Shown here: in pieces, positions 24,748 through 36,700 of the stretch
Layout of the letters: the number at the start of each line of letters is the position of its first letter
How positions within the stretch are numbered: position 1 is the first letter of the stretch
Assembly: GCA_963855995.1 (NCBI GenBank)
Contig: OY979722.1
Location: forward strand, 3,348,001-3,412,000
Direction: 5' to 3'
DNA length: 64,000 nucleotides
From: Muricea muricata
Taxonomy: Eukaryota; Cnidaria; Anthozoa; Malacalcyonacea; Plexauridae
Notes under the pieces: generated by a model
The model's input: the letters and a program-made list of their open reading frames with translations, nothing else
Databases searched by the model: none
What the model was told of the DNA's origin: nothing
Made by a program: the position numbers and the translations under genes

Positions 24748-26315
24748 ACTGAGACCCAAGATATTAGTTTTATAAGATATTTGTGCCGTACGTATTCAAA
24801 ATAAGCATTGCTATTCATTAAAACTTACGAACATCAAAACAAAGTTGTGAGAAGATCTTTACGATGTTGATATTTGATGTTAGTCACATGACTGAAAAAT
24901 ATGGCGCTGTTCCATATTTGAGGCGGACCACGCTATTAGTTTTAAAAATATGATAACACGATAGGACGTCGTTTTTAACTTAACTGGAAGTGGAAACGAC
25001 ATTCTTTAACCAAAAACAGCATAGGTAACAGTAAGAGAATGTTTTAGTTAGAAAATAAACGAACTTGGTGTCATAGTTGAAGGATTTTTCAAAGATTACG
25101 TGGAACGGTGAAAAAGAGGGATTCTGGATTTCTAAAATGGATAAGAATGAGAGGTATTAGGCGTTTGAAGGAGAACTGTTCGTAAATTATCATGATCAAC
25201 GTCTATCAACATTTTGAGAAAGTTTGCTTTACCTTATATCTTCAAAACTAGCAATAATGGATTCCTGGTAAGCAATAATGATTCTAAAAGTACCTCCACT
25301 GGTGTCGTGGAATAAACGTTCGGAACTGGATTGAGGCAAAAAGTGCTTGAGAGCACAACAGAAGTTTGTCCTTTTCACGGGCAGACGAAATCAGCATGAT
25401 AAAGCTTGGAAAATGCATGCATGGGTTAGATTATTGATCTTCAATAATGGTATGTGACCGGCGAGGCTAAAAAGTCAACAAAAGTAAACGAGTTCCGCTG
25501 GTAACAGCGGAAATAGGGATCAGAGGTCTCTTTTGCACATTTAGGCACATATGAAGACATGTTGCTAATAATACGGATCTAAATGATCGTTTTACCACTT
25601 CTTTGGCAGGTACCTAAAACCTTTCATCAGAAGTTCCTTTTCCCAGCATTAGGGCATTATCATGTTGATCTCGACTTGTCTGTCTTGTCTGTCTCGACTT
25701 GTTGTGCTTTCATGCACTTTTCGCTTAATCCAGTTTCAAACGTTTTTTCCATGACTGTAGTAAAGGTATATTTTTAGAATCATTATTGCTTACCAGGAAC
25801 CCATCATTGCTAGTTTTAAAGATATATGGCAAAGCAAACTTTCTCAAAATGTTAATAGACGTCGATCATTATAATTTACGAACAGTTCTCCTTCAAACGC
25901 CTAATACCTCCCATTCTTATCCATTTTAGAAATCCAGAATCCCTCTTTTCCACCGTTCCACGTAATCTTTGAAAAATCCTTCAACTACAACACCAAGTTC
26001 GTTTATTTTCTAACTAAACATTCTCTTGTTGTTACCAATGCTGTTTTTGGTTAAAGAATGTCGTTTCCACTTCCAGTTAAGTTAAAAACGACGTCCTATC
26101 GTGTTACCATATTTTTAAAACTAATAGCGTGGTCCGCCTCAAATATGGAACAGCGCTATATTTTTTCAGTCATGTGACTAACATCAAATATCAACATCGT
26201 AAAGATCTTCTCACAATTTTGTTTTGATGTTCGTAAGTTTTAATGAATAGCAAAGCTCATTTTAAAAAACGTACCGCATAAATATCTTATAAAACTAATA
26301 TCTTGGGTCGCAGTG
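24748..26315. mobile_element. Foldback DNA element private to the right arm
   Basis: 1.57-kb element with inverted arms of about 540 bp (24748-25290 and 25773-26315) and a unique spacer of about 480 bp. Ends read CACTGAGACCCAAGATATTA and TAATATCTTGGGTCGCAGTG; TA flanks both ends, consistent with a TA target duplication. No transposase is seen in the spacer. The left palindrome arm has no counterpart, so insertion postdates the arms. Confidence 0.75.
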
Positions 26316-26767
26316 TAGTGTTGCCTTTCTATCATTTTTGTGAGCACGGCTGCCACTATTTTGCCAGGAATACATCGAGATTTAATGTTTTCACTTCAGT
26401 TTAAAATTAAGCAATGTTAAAAGGAACTTGCAACTTGGTATTAAAACTGTTCGCGACATTTATGGCTGTACGTTGAACGTCAATTTAACGTCCGTTTAAA
26501 ACGCCCTGCTAAGAACCTTAAACTGTAAACTATTGAGCTGATCTTAAGAAATAATTTGCATGAATGGTAAACGGGAATAGCCCTAATAAGTGCTTACGTC
26601 ACGCGGTTTTCAATGCATATAAATGCAAGGTAAATTTTTCCCCACGTGTTTCCCACATTGCATTGCAATTCATTGTTTAACTCTGGCGTGACGTAAGAAC
26701 CTCTAACGTCTATTGCCGTAAAATTTGAATAAAAATTTCGTCTGTTGAAATTTTATGAATTATTTAA

Positions 26768-26955
26768 GAAATATAAAACATTTTCCGTGTTTACACACAG
26801 TTATATCAACACGAGTGGAAATTGGAAAAACGAGAAATTGTGTGGAAACACGACGCCCGTAGGGCGGACTGTTTTCAGTAAATTTCGAGTTTTTCCAATT
26901 TTCACGAGTGTTGATATAACTATATGTAAATACGGAAAAAATGTTTTATATTTCT
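26768..26955. mobile_element. Foldback MITE in right arm
   Basis: AAATATAAAACATTTTCCGT...GTTATATCAACACGAGTG is mirrored by CACGAGTGTTGATATAAC...ACGGAAAAAATGTTTTATAT. The apex carries CGCCCGTAGGGCG. No counterpart near 13.7 kb in the left arm. Non-coding. Confidence 0.6.
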
Positions 26956-28784
26956 TTTATAATATAGCACAAACAACTTTGACAGAAGAGTGGCGGGAAA
27001 TTTTCCGTATTTACATTGAGTTATGTAAACACGGCTCTTAACCAATCAGCGTTCACAATTCACAAATGCTATATTATAATATATATTATAATTTAAAAAT
27101 TGTTGTAAATTAAAGTTTATACATTATTCGTAACATCATCTAATGATTCAGTTCTTTTATGCCAAAAGGTGATGAAATGTAGAAAAAACGCAAGAAGAAA
27201 GAAGCAGAATAAACGATCCTGGACAACAAGGCCCAGAAAACAACAACAATCTACAAAGCACGGGAAGACACGACATTGTACTAGAAAGTATGCTAGTTAA
27301 CAAGTTGGTAGAAAAAAGATGCTTATTATTTAGAAATCAAAGAGGATGTACTTTATTCTTTCTCGTTGAGAAAATTGGTAAAGAAAAATTACAGCGAAAA
27401 TTGAAAACAACGAGGCAATAAGACTTGCGATTTTTGCCAATTCCCAAAGGAATATACTATTTGATTGTTTCCTACTTAACTTCAATGACAGATGTAAAAA
27501 AGTTACCGGTATTGATTTTTTTGAGCACTTCAAATTCCAGAGGGAATACAACATGCTTTGTTTCCATGGTAATATCGAAACTAATGGTGCAGAATTGACA
27601 TTATAATGAGAATCCTCTTTGATTATTAATAAGTATCTTGATGCTTTCGGGTTTGTTTTGGCTAACAGAAACAATGGAACAATTAAGCAATTGTTTGTGT
27701 GCACTAAAGCAAATTACGGAAGTGGTTTGAGAGCAGCTGCGACGTACCATGCAAATGAAGGCGTTTCGGTTAAATAAGTATGAGAATTACAATAAAGTTT
27801 CAAAAATTTGATTAACTATAAGCACATTAAAAATTTCATGTTGACAGCGGTTAAGGATTTACATTTCTATAGACTTAACAACTTGAGTTTTGTTTCACGT
27901 TTTAAAACAATATTATTTGTTTTGTTTAATTCTTATGCTTATTTGGCCCAGCCTTAAACTTTGGTAAGTATCAGGTTTAAATTTAACTCGGATTAGTTAA
28001 CAAAACGAAAAGCCCATGCCCTTTCAGCTAAGGTTTTACGTTTGAAAACCAATCAAATACTCAGTCTAGGTGGGTTTAAGTAGCTAGAGATAACGTAATT
28101 TATCTTTTTATTTTGCTTTTTGTTTATAACGTAATTTATTAGCTAAATGTATGGACTGTGAGGGTGTGAGCCGCGTGTAAGTTGCATGGGGTTAGGTTTA
28201 TTAAAGGAATTAAAATTTTTGAAGGTATGCTTAAAAATCTACTTTTACTTCTAACAAAACGGCCAGGAGAAAGTTCTCGAGGTTCAGTTGCTCTAGCATT
28301 ATTACTGTGTTCTGTGGTAAAATTCAGGGTAAAAAATGCGAGCTAAGATTTGTACTTACGTAAATTAAAGTATAAAGTCAAGTAGACAGTTACCTGTTTT
28401 TGTATATGACCTTTGATGTTTGTCCATTTGAACTTTTCTGTTCACGTTTAGCCTAAAACATCCAAATTAATCTTATTTAAAAATGCATACTTTACTGAAA
28501 TTTTAATTCTTTTAATTTTCGGACTTGGGTGGCAGTCGGGGTGGCGGTGGTGCATGTGGGTTTATCAGCTGTGAGTGACTGTGCGATTGTGAGGAAAGTG
28601 AAGGTAACGAAAGGAATGCAGGAGCTTAGGTCTGAGGAAGACAGCTTAGAACTGAGGCAGGTAGGCAGTCGGTAGGATCAGCGGGGGGCACTTGTCATTT
28701 TGGCTTTGGGAATCAAATTTGCATGCTAAGTACTTAAGTCACTAACGTTTGTTGTTTTAATTTGTTAGGTATGCGCGGCTGCTC

Positions 28785-28970
28785 TCCAGGGAAGATCAAC
28801 TTAGCAATTTGCATTAGCATTTGCAAGGTTGGTCTTCTCTTCGCCGCCTACCCCGGCCAGCTCTCTGAGTGCTACTTCTACCGTAAATAAGTAGAAGTAC
28901 TTATACTATAATGTATAAGTACTTCTTACTTAGGTGGAAGTAGCACTTGGAGAGCTGGCCGGGGTAGGGG
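28785..28970. repeat. Two adjacent hairpins, right arm
   Basis: Mirror copies of the 11507-11690 hairpins. The stem CCCCGGCCAGCTCT / AGAGCTGGCCGGGG and the second stem AGATCAACTTAGCAATTTGC / GCAAGGTTGGTCTTCT are kept. Confidence 0.7.
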
Positions 28971-31900
28971 AATTTTTTTATTCAATTTCTTAATTCCCAT
29001 GGGAATTAAAACTTTAATTAAAAGGGGTCACGTGTAAATTTTGTAAACAATTTATTGAAAAGAATTTGTGAAGATTACAATTTGAATAACAATAAAAAGA
29101 GATTAACTATCACACATTGTACTCATTCAAGTAACAATAAAAGAAAACAGGACATGGCAGAAGAGAACAATAAACATCGCACTTAACAAAAGTGAATTAA
29201 CACAAGTGAAAAGGCAATGTTAAAAAGAACTTGGTCTTTTCAAGATAAATGCTTACACTTCAAGATAGATAACCACAAAACAACTAGGAGTGGATAAATT
29301 TTTCGAGTTTGACAATTGATAGAGGCGTGCAAAACAAAACACCAAGTTGTTTCATAATTTCAACGAAATATATGGCTCAAAGATATAATAAACTAGATGG
29401 AAATAATAACACTCATTTTCTTTCTGTCAACGTTTATACATGAGAGGGATCTGTTATAGATGAACTTTCTCATAGTATTTAAAGTAATGGTTAACTAGTT
29501 TTGGTGTCAATAAATATTCCTTATCTCTAAATTTACTTAACATTTTGTAAAAAAAAATGATCAAATAACTGTGTAATACAAAATCTTATGGAAAGGATCT
29601 CCATGATGAAATTTCCATCTTATAAGCCACATATTTCACGTTACTTTTTTAACCTGACAAGATGTAATTTACTTGAGATGAACAAAATTTTGGTTCGAAA
29701 ATTTAACTGAACAAAAAACTCAAATGTTTTTGTAAAATGTTTTTGTAAATTATAAAGTTAAATAATGTATTTGTATTGTAATAAATGTATTTTTCAAACA
29801 CAATAATGTTGAACACAATTTTGTTTAGCTAAGAAACATACATGTCAAATACAACAAACTGTTTTGTGACACATGTAGGAAGGAAATGTTCCACAATTTT
29901 AATAGCAAAATCTCAACAACTTAAGTTTCATTTTGAAGAAAGGTCATAACAGACGAAAAAATACTCCAGAGTTGGTAAATTTAACTCACTTAATATAGGT
30001 GCAGTGTGCAACAAACTAAAACTAGACTTTTTTCTAGGAGCAAACTGAAATAAGCCAAATATAAACAAACATAGTAGAAAATGAATGCATAAAGTATTTG
30101 AACGTCTGTAAAGCAGAAGGCTTGAAAACAATGAATTTTGGTCAATCAATATTCTTGTCAGGTCAAAAACAAATTGCTTTGAAGCATAAACTTTATCTTT
30201 ACTTACTTCTTGAAAAGACCATGTTCAAAAGCCATGTAAACCTGTTTCTTGAGTTATTATTATAATCACAAAGTGGAACTATTTGAATATAAAAATAAAC
30301 TGAAGCCAAGGAAATGAACTTCTCCAAGTTAATTTTATTTGTCAAACAAGAACAGGCCAAAAAAGGAATAGAAATAAGCCAAAGAAAATCTTGTAACTAC
30401 CTCATTAAATCTGATTCAAAATTCAGCTAATGAAATATAAAAATAACGAATATATAAATTCATCACCCAAGTCAGTTGTAATCTCAACACCATCAAACTC
30501 AACTGCATTACTGCTCAATTCAGTTTCGGTTCAAATTTGTTGAATTTTTTTGACAAATCTACTTCGCTGCCTGTCTGTGTCCAATCCTTGCATTGAGCAT
30601 AATTTTCAGGAATGCCACATGCATGTATGAAATATATTTTCACTGAACAATTCCTTAAACTTTTGAGGGTTGTTTTCTTGTAATTCCATCAAAAATCATT
30701 TTGTTATCTGGTTTTGTTTCTGTTTACATACAACAATAATCAGTTTGTAAATTTTGTCTACTTAAAAATGGAGAGTAGTTTTGGTGCTTCAGTTTATTTG
30801 TATTCAAACCAGTTCAACTTCATAATGCAGAAAAACTCAGTTTATGTTACTAGATTCTTTGATTTTTATTGTTTGCTCTAAAGTTGAAGAAATTACTATT
30901 GAAAATCACAAAGACTGAAAAATCACACAAATAAAGACTTGTGAGGGTTAATGCTGCTGTTTAGAACTCAATTTGTGCTTTTTTAGACACTCTAATTGTG
31001 ATTGGTAAGAAGATGGCACAATGCATACTATTTCTTTATGCAATTCAAGTGAAGTTTAAAAATGGATGCTAACTAAATGTTTGGGATTGTAAAAACCACC
31101 AAAAATCAGAGACTTTTGTCAATTCAGTTTTTGAGTGAAAATGCATGAGGCTGAAAATAAGATTCATGAATTTTGGGTTCTCAAGATGTGAGTCATTAAC
31201 ACACACAAACTCCCATTCATCAGTTGAAAAATTCATGGTGTCAGACTGGGAAAATAAACAAAGAGGATTACAATATTTAAGCCTTAGAACACAGAGAGAG
31301 TGTATAGCCAATTTTTGTGATTTTCAAATGAACATTTCAAACTTTAAACAAACAATAAAAGCTAGTCAATTCAAAGTGAGAAGATTGAGACAGTAAATGG
31401 GCAATTGTAGAGTGACAAAAATTTAAACATTTGGGATATTTGAAAAATCAGTGATTATTGAAGGATGTTATTTAAGATTTTTTGATTTTTTAGACAACTA
31501 TCTCAATCTCCTCAACATTAATCACAAAGCTAAATAATGACAAAGCTAAATAAGGAAGCAAACAAAATGTATGTCCAAAATGCTAAACAATAAATCAACT
31601 TTTTAAAACACAATTTATCATTATTTGGCTTTATAGACACTAAAATTAAAATGCTTTGAGAATTATGTGCTGCTGTGACCTGTGCTAAGGTAAAATTTGG
31701 TATTCCATATTTCGTTTGTGACTTGACTAATATACAACAATTTTCCAAGACTTTGATGATTAGTCAAAATTGAAAACTTACAATAACTTCAGTGGTCACA
31801 GGCAAGCCTATAATGTCCAAATCATTTTGTGATTAAACAAAAGAAGAAAATATCAAGACCTTTTTGTATACTTTCCAACATTGACAGTGTTCCTTTTTTC

Positions 31901-33491
31901 ATGATTGACAAGATGTCAGTCAACCATTTAAAGCATTCTTGGAACTTGCTACTTACATCTAGAAAATATTGAAAATTGAATGTTGAGGATATTGAATGTT
32001 GTGATTTTTAAATAAATTGACAGATACACTGTCCTGAATGTTACAGGTAAAAAGTAGAAGGATGACATGCTTTTTGCATACCATTTCACTTTTTGCAATT
32101 ATCCAGTTGTGAAGAGAATGTGAAGCATCTAGTGTTTGATCTGCAAACAAATTTGAAAGTATCTTATTTGGAATATGAATAAATGACATGGCAAACAAAA
32201 AATAAGAGTAATATAACAAAGCAAGGGGTAATGTAATAATTAAATAACATGCCAGTGAAGTACATCAAAAAGGTATATATTATAAATCCCAAAGTCTCTC
32301 TCTTTCCTACTAGGGGCCTCAAACTTTTGTGCACAGAATGCACCCAGTCCAGGCCTGGATTTGCCTGATCTAGCACATCCCTACATTAAAGTCAGCAAGT
32401 AAATCATGCCTAGATGCCCTTGCATTTATTTCTCTTTATACTAAAGATAAATATGTTTAGCACTACCAGGGCCATCAACAAATGGATTTTGTCCTATAAT
32501 CATGGTGTTCTATGATTGCTTCAACCCAGTGAACCCACTTCCCCAGACATTCCAACACTTTTGACAACTGAGACATTCCCAATTTTACCATGTAAAGTAT
32601 ACAGTTAGTAGCACACTGAGCGCAGCCCGCAAACATTATGTCCACTTCAGTCGTTGCACTCTAATTCTCACTATAAGCACTCCACGAGAATAAAAGTCTT
32701 GTCAATTAATTACAAAACTGGCAATTGTTTTTAGCTACAAACTCCCACTGAATTCATTTGTCAAATCAATATTATACGATATTGACCAATCTTACCCATA
32801 TTTATAGAGTGCAACTAATAAACAAATTGGCAGCTGGCCCTTACCCCCTTTAACCAAGACAAATTTTATAAAACTTGCTTGCCTCCCTCCCACTTCACCT
32901 TATTGGAGACTATTTGAAAAAATTTTGGCCAAAAAAAGTCGACAGTTGCAAAGCAAGTTTTGTTGGGCAAATTTGCACCCCTTTCATAGTTCATACTCTT
33001 TCAAAATTCACAAAATCAAAACTTTGCCTTTTCAGTTAGTATCTCAGTTAGTATTTGTACCGGATTTAATGGTTTATTATCAAGTAATCTCAATAAAAAC
33101 GCAGCTAGCCTTTGTGTTGAGGAGCGATCATCGCCAAGTTTGGTAAGCACAAATTTTATACTCCAATATTGTACTTAATTCCAATACGATTTCATAAAAA
33201 ATCGTTTTCTATAAGCAATCCAGATAGTATACTATAAATACAGATAGAAAATAAAGCATATTACCTTAAAAACATAGTCACTATCAATAAAATCCTAAGA
33301 GACCAAGATCTTGATGCTTTCGTTGTCGTGAACAGAAAAAACAGGAAAAATTTTCGAGCACCGTCGGTAACCGAAGCTTGCGACTTTCTGTCGACCAATT
33401 CCGAGCAGGTTTCGCATACTAATTAGTTCTGATCCTGGCTGGTGTGTTGCAACTGGACGGTTGCGGATGCAAAAATAAGGATGAGAAATTG

Positions 33492-33770
33492 CCAATGGAT
33501 GTTAAATTAAAGCGCGGATGGGGAGATAAAAACACCAAATTAACCCTATTAGATTATTGTATCCCACAAATTAGTGCGATTCTTGCAACTTGCCGCAGGT
33601 ATTTACCTTCAGCTGACAATAGTGCTACAGATATGCCCACTTCCGATACTGGAAAAAATACACCCCAAAAAACAAAACCAGCTAAATTAATAACTCAAAT
33701 TGGAGATTACATTTAGTTTTTTACATATTCGACATATAGGTTCATAATGATGAACGAAGGCTCTGCTTTT
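33492..33770 (-). other. INTS8: INTS8 3' flank and 3' UTR
   Basis: Short stretch between the INTS8 stop codon and the tip of the right palindrome arm. No clear AATAAA is seen on the minus strand within this stretch. The plus-strand frame 33444-33716 has no recognisable family and probably is chance. Confidence 0.4.
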
Positions 33771-36700
33771 TTACAAATATTGCTTGGCGAGAATTTGAAG
33801 AAATCTAGTGTTTCGTATTCGTTTTGCATTCTGAAGAATTTCAGGAGGATTGCAACTGTTTAGTTCTGACTGGCTGATCGCTTGAACCTAAAAATAAAAA
33901 CAGACTTTATATAGTGTTTTCCATACTTCATCATATAGTTTAGCGTTTTAAAAAATGTCTATGACAATTTGTGAATAAACTGTGTTTATAAACTCTAATC
34001 CTCATTTGAAACGACCTGGCCTTTATAACCAGCCAGCAACAGATTTGTTTCAACAAATATTCTTTACACAACTTCATAATTACTTACGGCAACTTGTTTC
34101 TTGTCATTTTCTCCACGCTTACTGTGGGTATCTGAAGTAATGTCAACGAAATCAAAACTTGTTCTTCTGATGAAAACATTTTAGGCAGTTTCAAAGCAGT
34201 GCTGGATTAACCAGTGCACAGGGGGGCGCACACCTATTTAGGCCCTGGTCAACAAGTGAGAGTCATTCCTCCCACCCACAATTAACTTATATTAAGAGTT
34301 ACGAGTAGTTATTGCGGTTAAGTAGTTATTGTCAATCTTAACATCCTAATTTTCTTGTCTGCATAAAGGTTTCTGTGCTAAACTGTATTAAGATGGATCC
34401 AACATGATCTGATATGGGAAGAAAGGCGGCTCTGCCAGCTCTTATCACTATATGCAAGTTCCATCACTTTTATGTCACACGTCACCCACCCTTACTTTAT
34501 TTTAAATAACTGCATTTCAAACGATACTTAAGTTATCGTAGTGTATTACTCTAATACTTTTCTGCTTTACAATGAAAATAGCACTCCCCCTAGCACTCCA
34601 TGTGACCAGCGCTAAAGGCACCCTTCCCCTCCTCCCAACCAGCTAACCCATCCCTGATATTACCCAAGACCAGTGAATTAGACACAACCAAGTATATTGT
34701 CATGACAGTATGACGCTGAATGCTAGGGGCATCCCTCACCCCTGCCGCAACTAAAAAAACTTGCTTGCCCCACCACTGGTTTGAAAAGCATTTCTAAAAC
34801 TCATTAATAATTCATGAAGGAAATTCAAAAGAAATACATATTTAATTAGTGTTTTGAAACTAGTCTTAAAAGCAGTTGGCGGATATGATTGTCTCAGGGG
34901 ACAGCGGGGCTGATTAAGTATTCGTTTTCAAACTACTAGTAGTTTGAAATTTTTCAACGTACTAGTAGTTTGAAATCTTTCAAGGTACTAGTACTTTGAA
35001 TTGCATAATTGATGAGTTTGAGAAGTCAGTTTTCGCCTCGGACTGGAACGAACTCCTCGTACTTGAAATTCCGGCAAAGTCCTCTGTCTCGTATTTGAAC
35101 TATTACTTCTAATCCTGCGTGAAAACGCTTTTACTCTGGGGTCGTACGTAGAAACACCTGACAAAATTTTGGGCATGTTCGACTAGTGGTGTTTAAGGCT
35201 GCTTTCCATTAGTACGTTTTTCCAACGTGTGTGCACGCACGGAAAAGCTTAAATCTTTTTAAATTTTATCTAGGTAATAATTAATATAACGAATGCATAT
35301 TAAAACATTCATAATACTGTATGCCGTCCTTCTATTCAATCAATTATTTCGTAAAACAAGGTTAAAATGATATAAACTTTCGCAAGTGGAAAAAACACAA
35401 TAGTGGAAAGCTGAGCTCTGATAAGAGTTAAGGAAGTTCTTTCCTCTTCATTCATTCAATGAACATGCCATTTTGCAAAAAAATCCGGTAAAAATACGAG
35501 ACAATGTGGATAACAAAATGAATTTAAGGATACGAACAACAAACTCCAGTAAGGTGATGTCCCAAATACAATTGTAGTAAAACTCTGAAGCATCGTTCCT
35601 GGAAAAAGAGGCACAATTTCAAAAAATGTTTGGGCCAATTTAATAACTGTCTTCGAATGATACAAGAAATCGTGCTGATTGACAAGTAGACGAGGGAAGT
35701 AAAAGAGGGACCAAAGACAGTCCGTGGACAATGTTGATAATTGAACTCCAACCTGGCATTTCCACAATAACTGCTCACTTTTCACAAACTAGCGCAAAAA
35801 TGCTACCTATTTCTCAATTCATATTCGTTTGTGGGAAATTTATGCAAAATCTCAAATCGCAGTATATGATGCTTTAACGATGTTGCTGTAAAAAATGGTA
35901 CAGGATGCTAGTGATACCAATGCTATTAAGAGATATCAAATAATAATTAAATAATGTGGATGGCTAAGTAGTCATTTCCCAATTAAAAGCCAAAAAGCAT
36001 CTAAGGATTGCTTGGAGGGACAATGAAAAATGGCAGAAAAGTTTCAAAGGAAAGCCTCATATCTTGTTTGCACTATTCGTTTCTTGTCCTGTGACTGATG
36101 CTCCCTATTGCACTGACTTCCCCCCTCTCAACAAGCCATTGCCCGATAAGGAAATCGCTGATATAAATACTGCACTTAAAAGAATGGAACAAGCAATCTA
36201 AACATAGCTTGTGCAGCATTATAAAGATATTACAACATCACCCACGTTCCAAGAAACTTACCGTGTTGTCTGTTTCATGGCATTAAACGCCAAAGTGTAA
36301 TCCAAAGGTTCTAAAAATTGACAAAGCACAGCAACCTACAAAAAACAGGAAGACAAATACTAATTTAAAGACTAAAAGTTTTCACTGTAAACTTGTCTAT
36401 AGTCCGCAGAACAATGTTGTTGATAGCTGTGAACACATTGTTCATTGCTCATATATGTGGGATAACATCGTTTTGGCTTGTTCCCAACAGGGGAATAGCC
36501 TGTTCAATTTGCTCATGCAACCTTAACATCAAATGTATAATTACCTGCGTATGTGCGTTGAAGGCAGAGCAACATGCAATCATTTTACGGTATACCTAGA
36601 AACATGAAATGCATTTCTGGAAAATATTCTTCAAAATCGCCAGATATAGCAGAGTTCAAAATAGCAGTGATAATATCTTTAAAAATGAACGCTTTCTAAG

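Larger units (their letters stand above)
20700..33491 (-). repeat. Giant palindrome, right arm
   Basis: Inverted partner of 6.43-19.84 kb. Its outer tip (about 33491) lies roughly 280 bases beyond the INTS8 stop codon, so both arms abut the 3' ends of convergent genes. Arm divergence is clear by eye in every aligned block, which argues against an assembly duplication. Private insertions in this arm include a 1.57-kb foldback element (24748-26315) and a foldback MITE (26768-26955). Confidence 0.85.

Noticed and set aside
6432-33491. Polinton/Maverick or giant virus-like element
   Set aside because: No DNA polymerase B, integrase, ATPase or capsid-like frames are seen, and the inverted arms meet in the middle instead of flanking a coding core.
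6432-33491. Palindrome as a pure assembly artefact
   Set aside because: Arms differ by many substitutions, indels and whole private insertions, which a collapsed or echoed assembly would not produce. Long-read confirmation is still desirable.
33444-33716. 90-codon plus-strand ORF near the INTS8 3' end
   Set aside because: Begins inside the palindrome arm and runs antisense to the INTS8 3' UTR; no family features.
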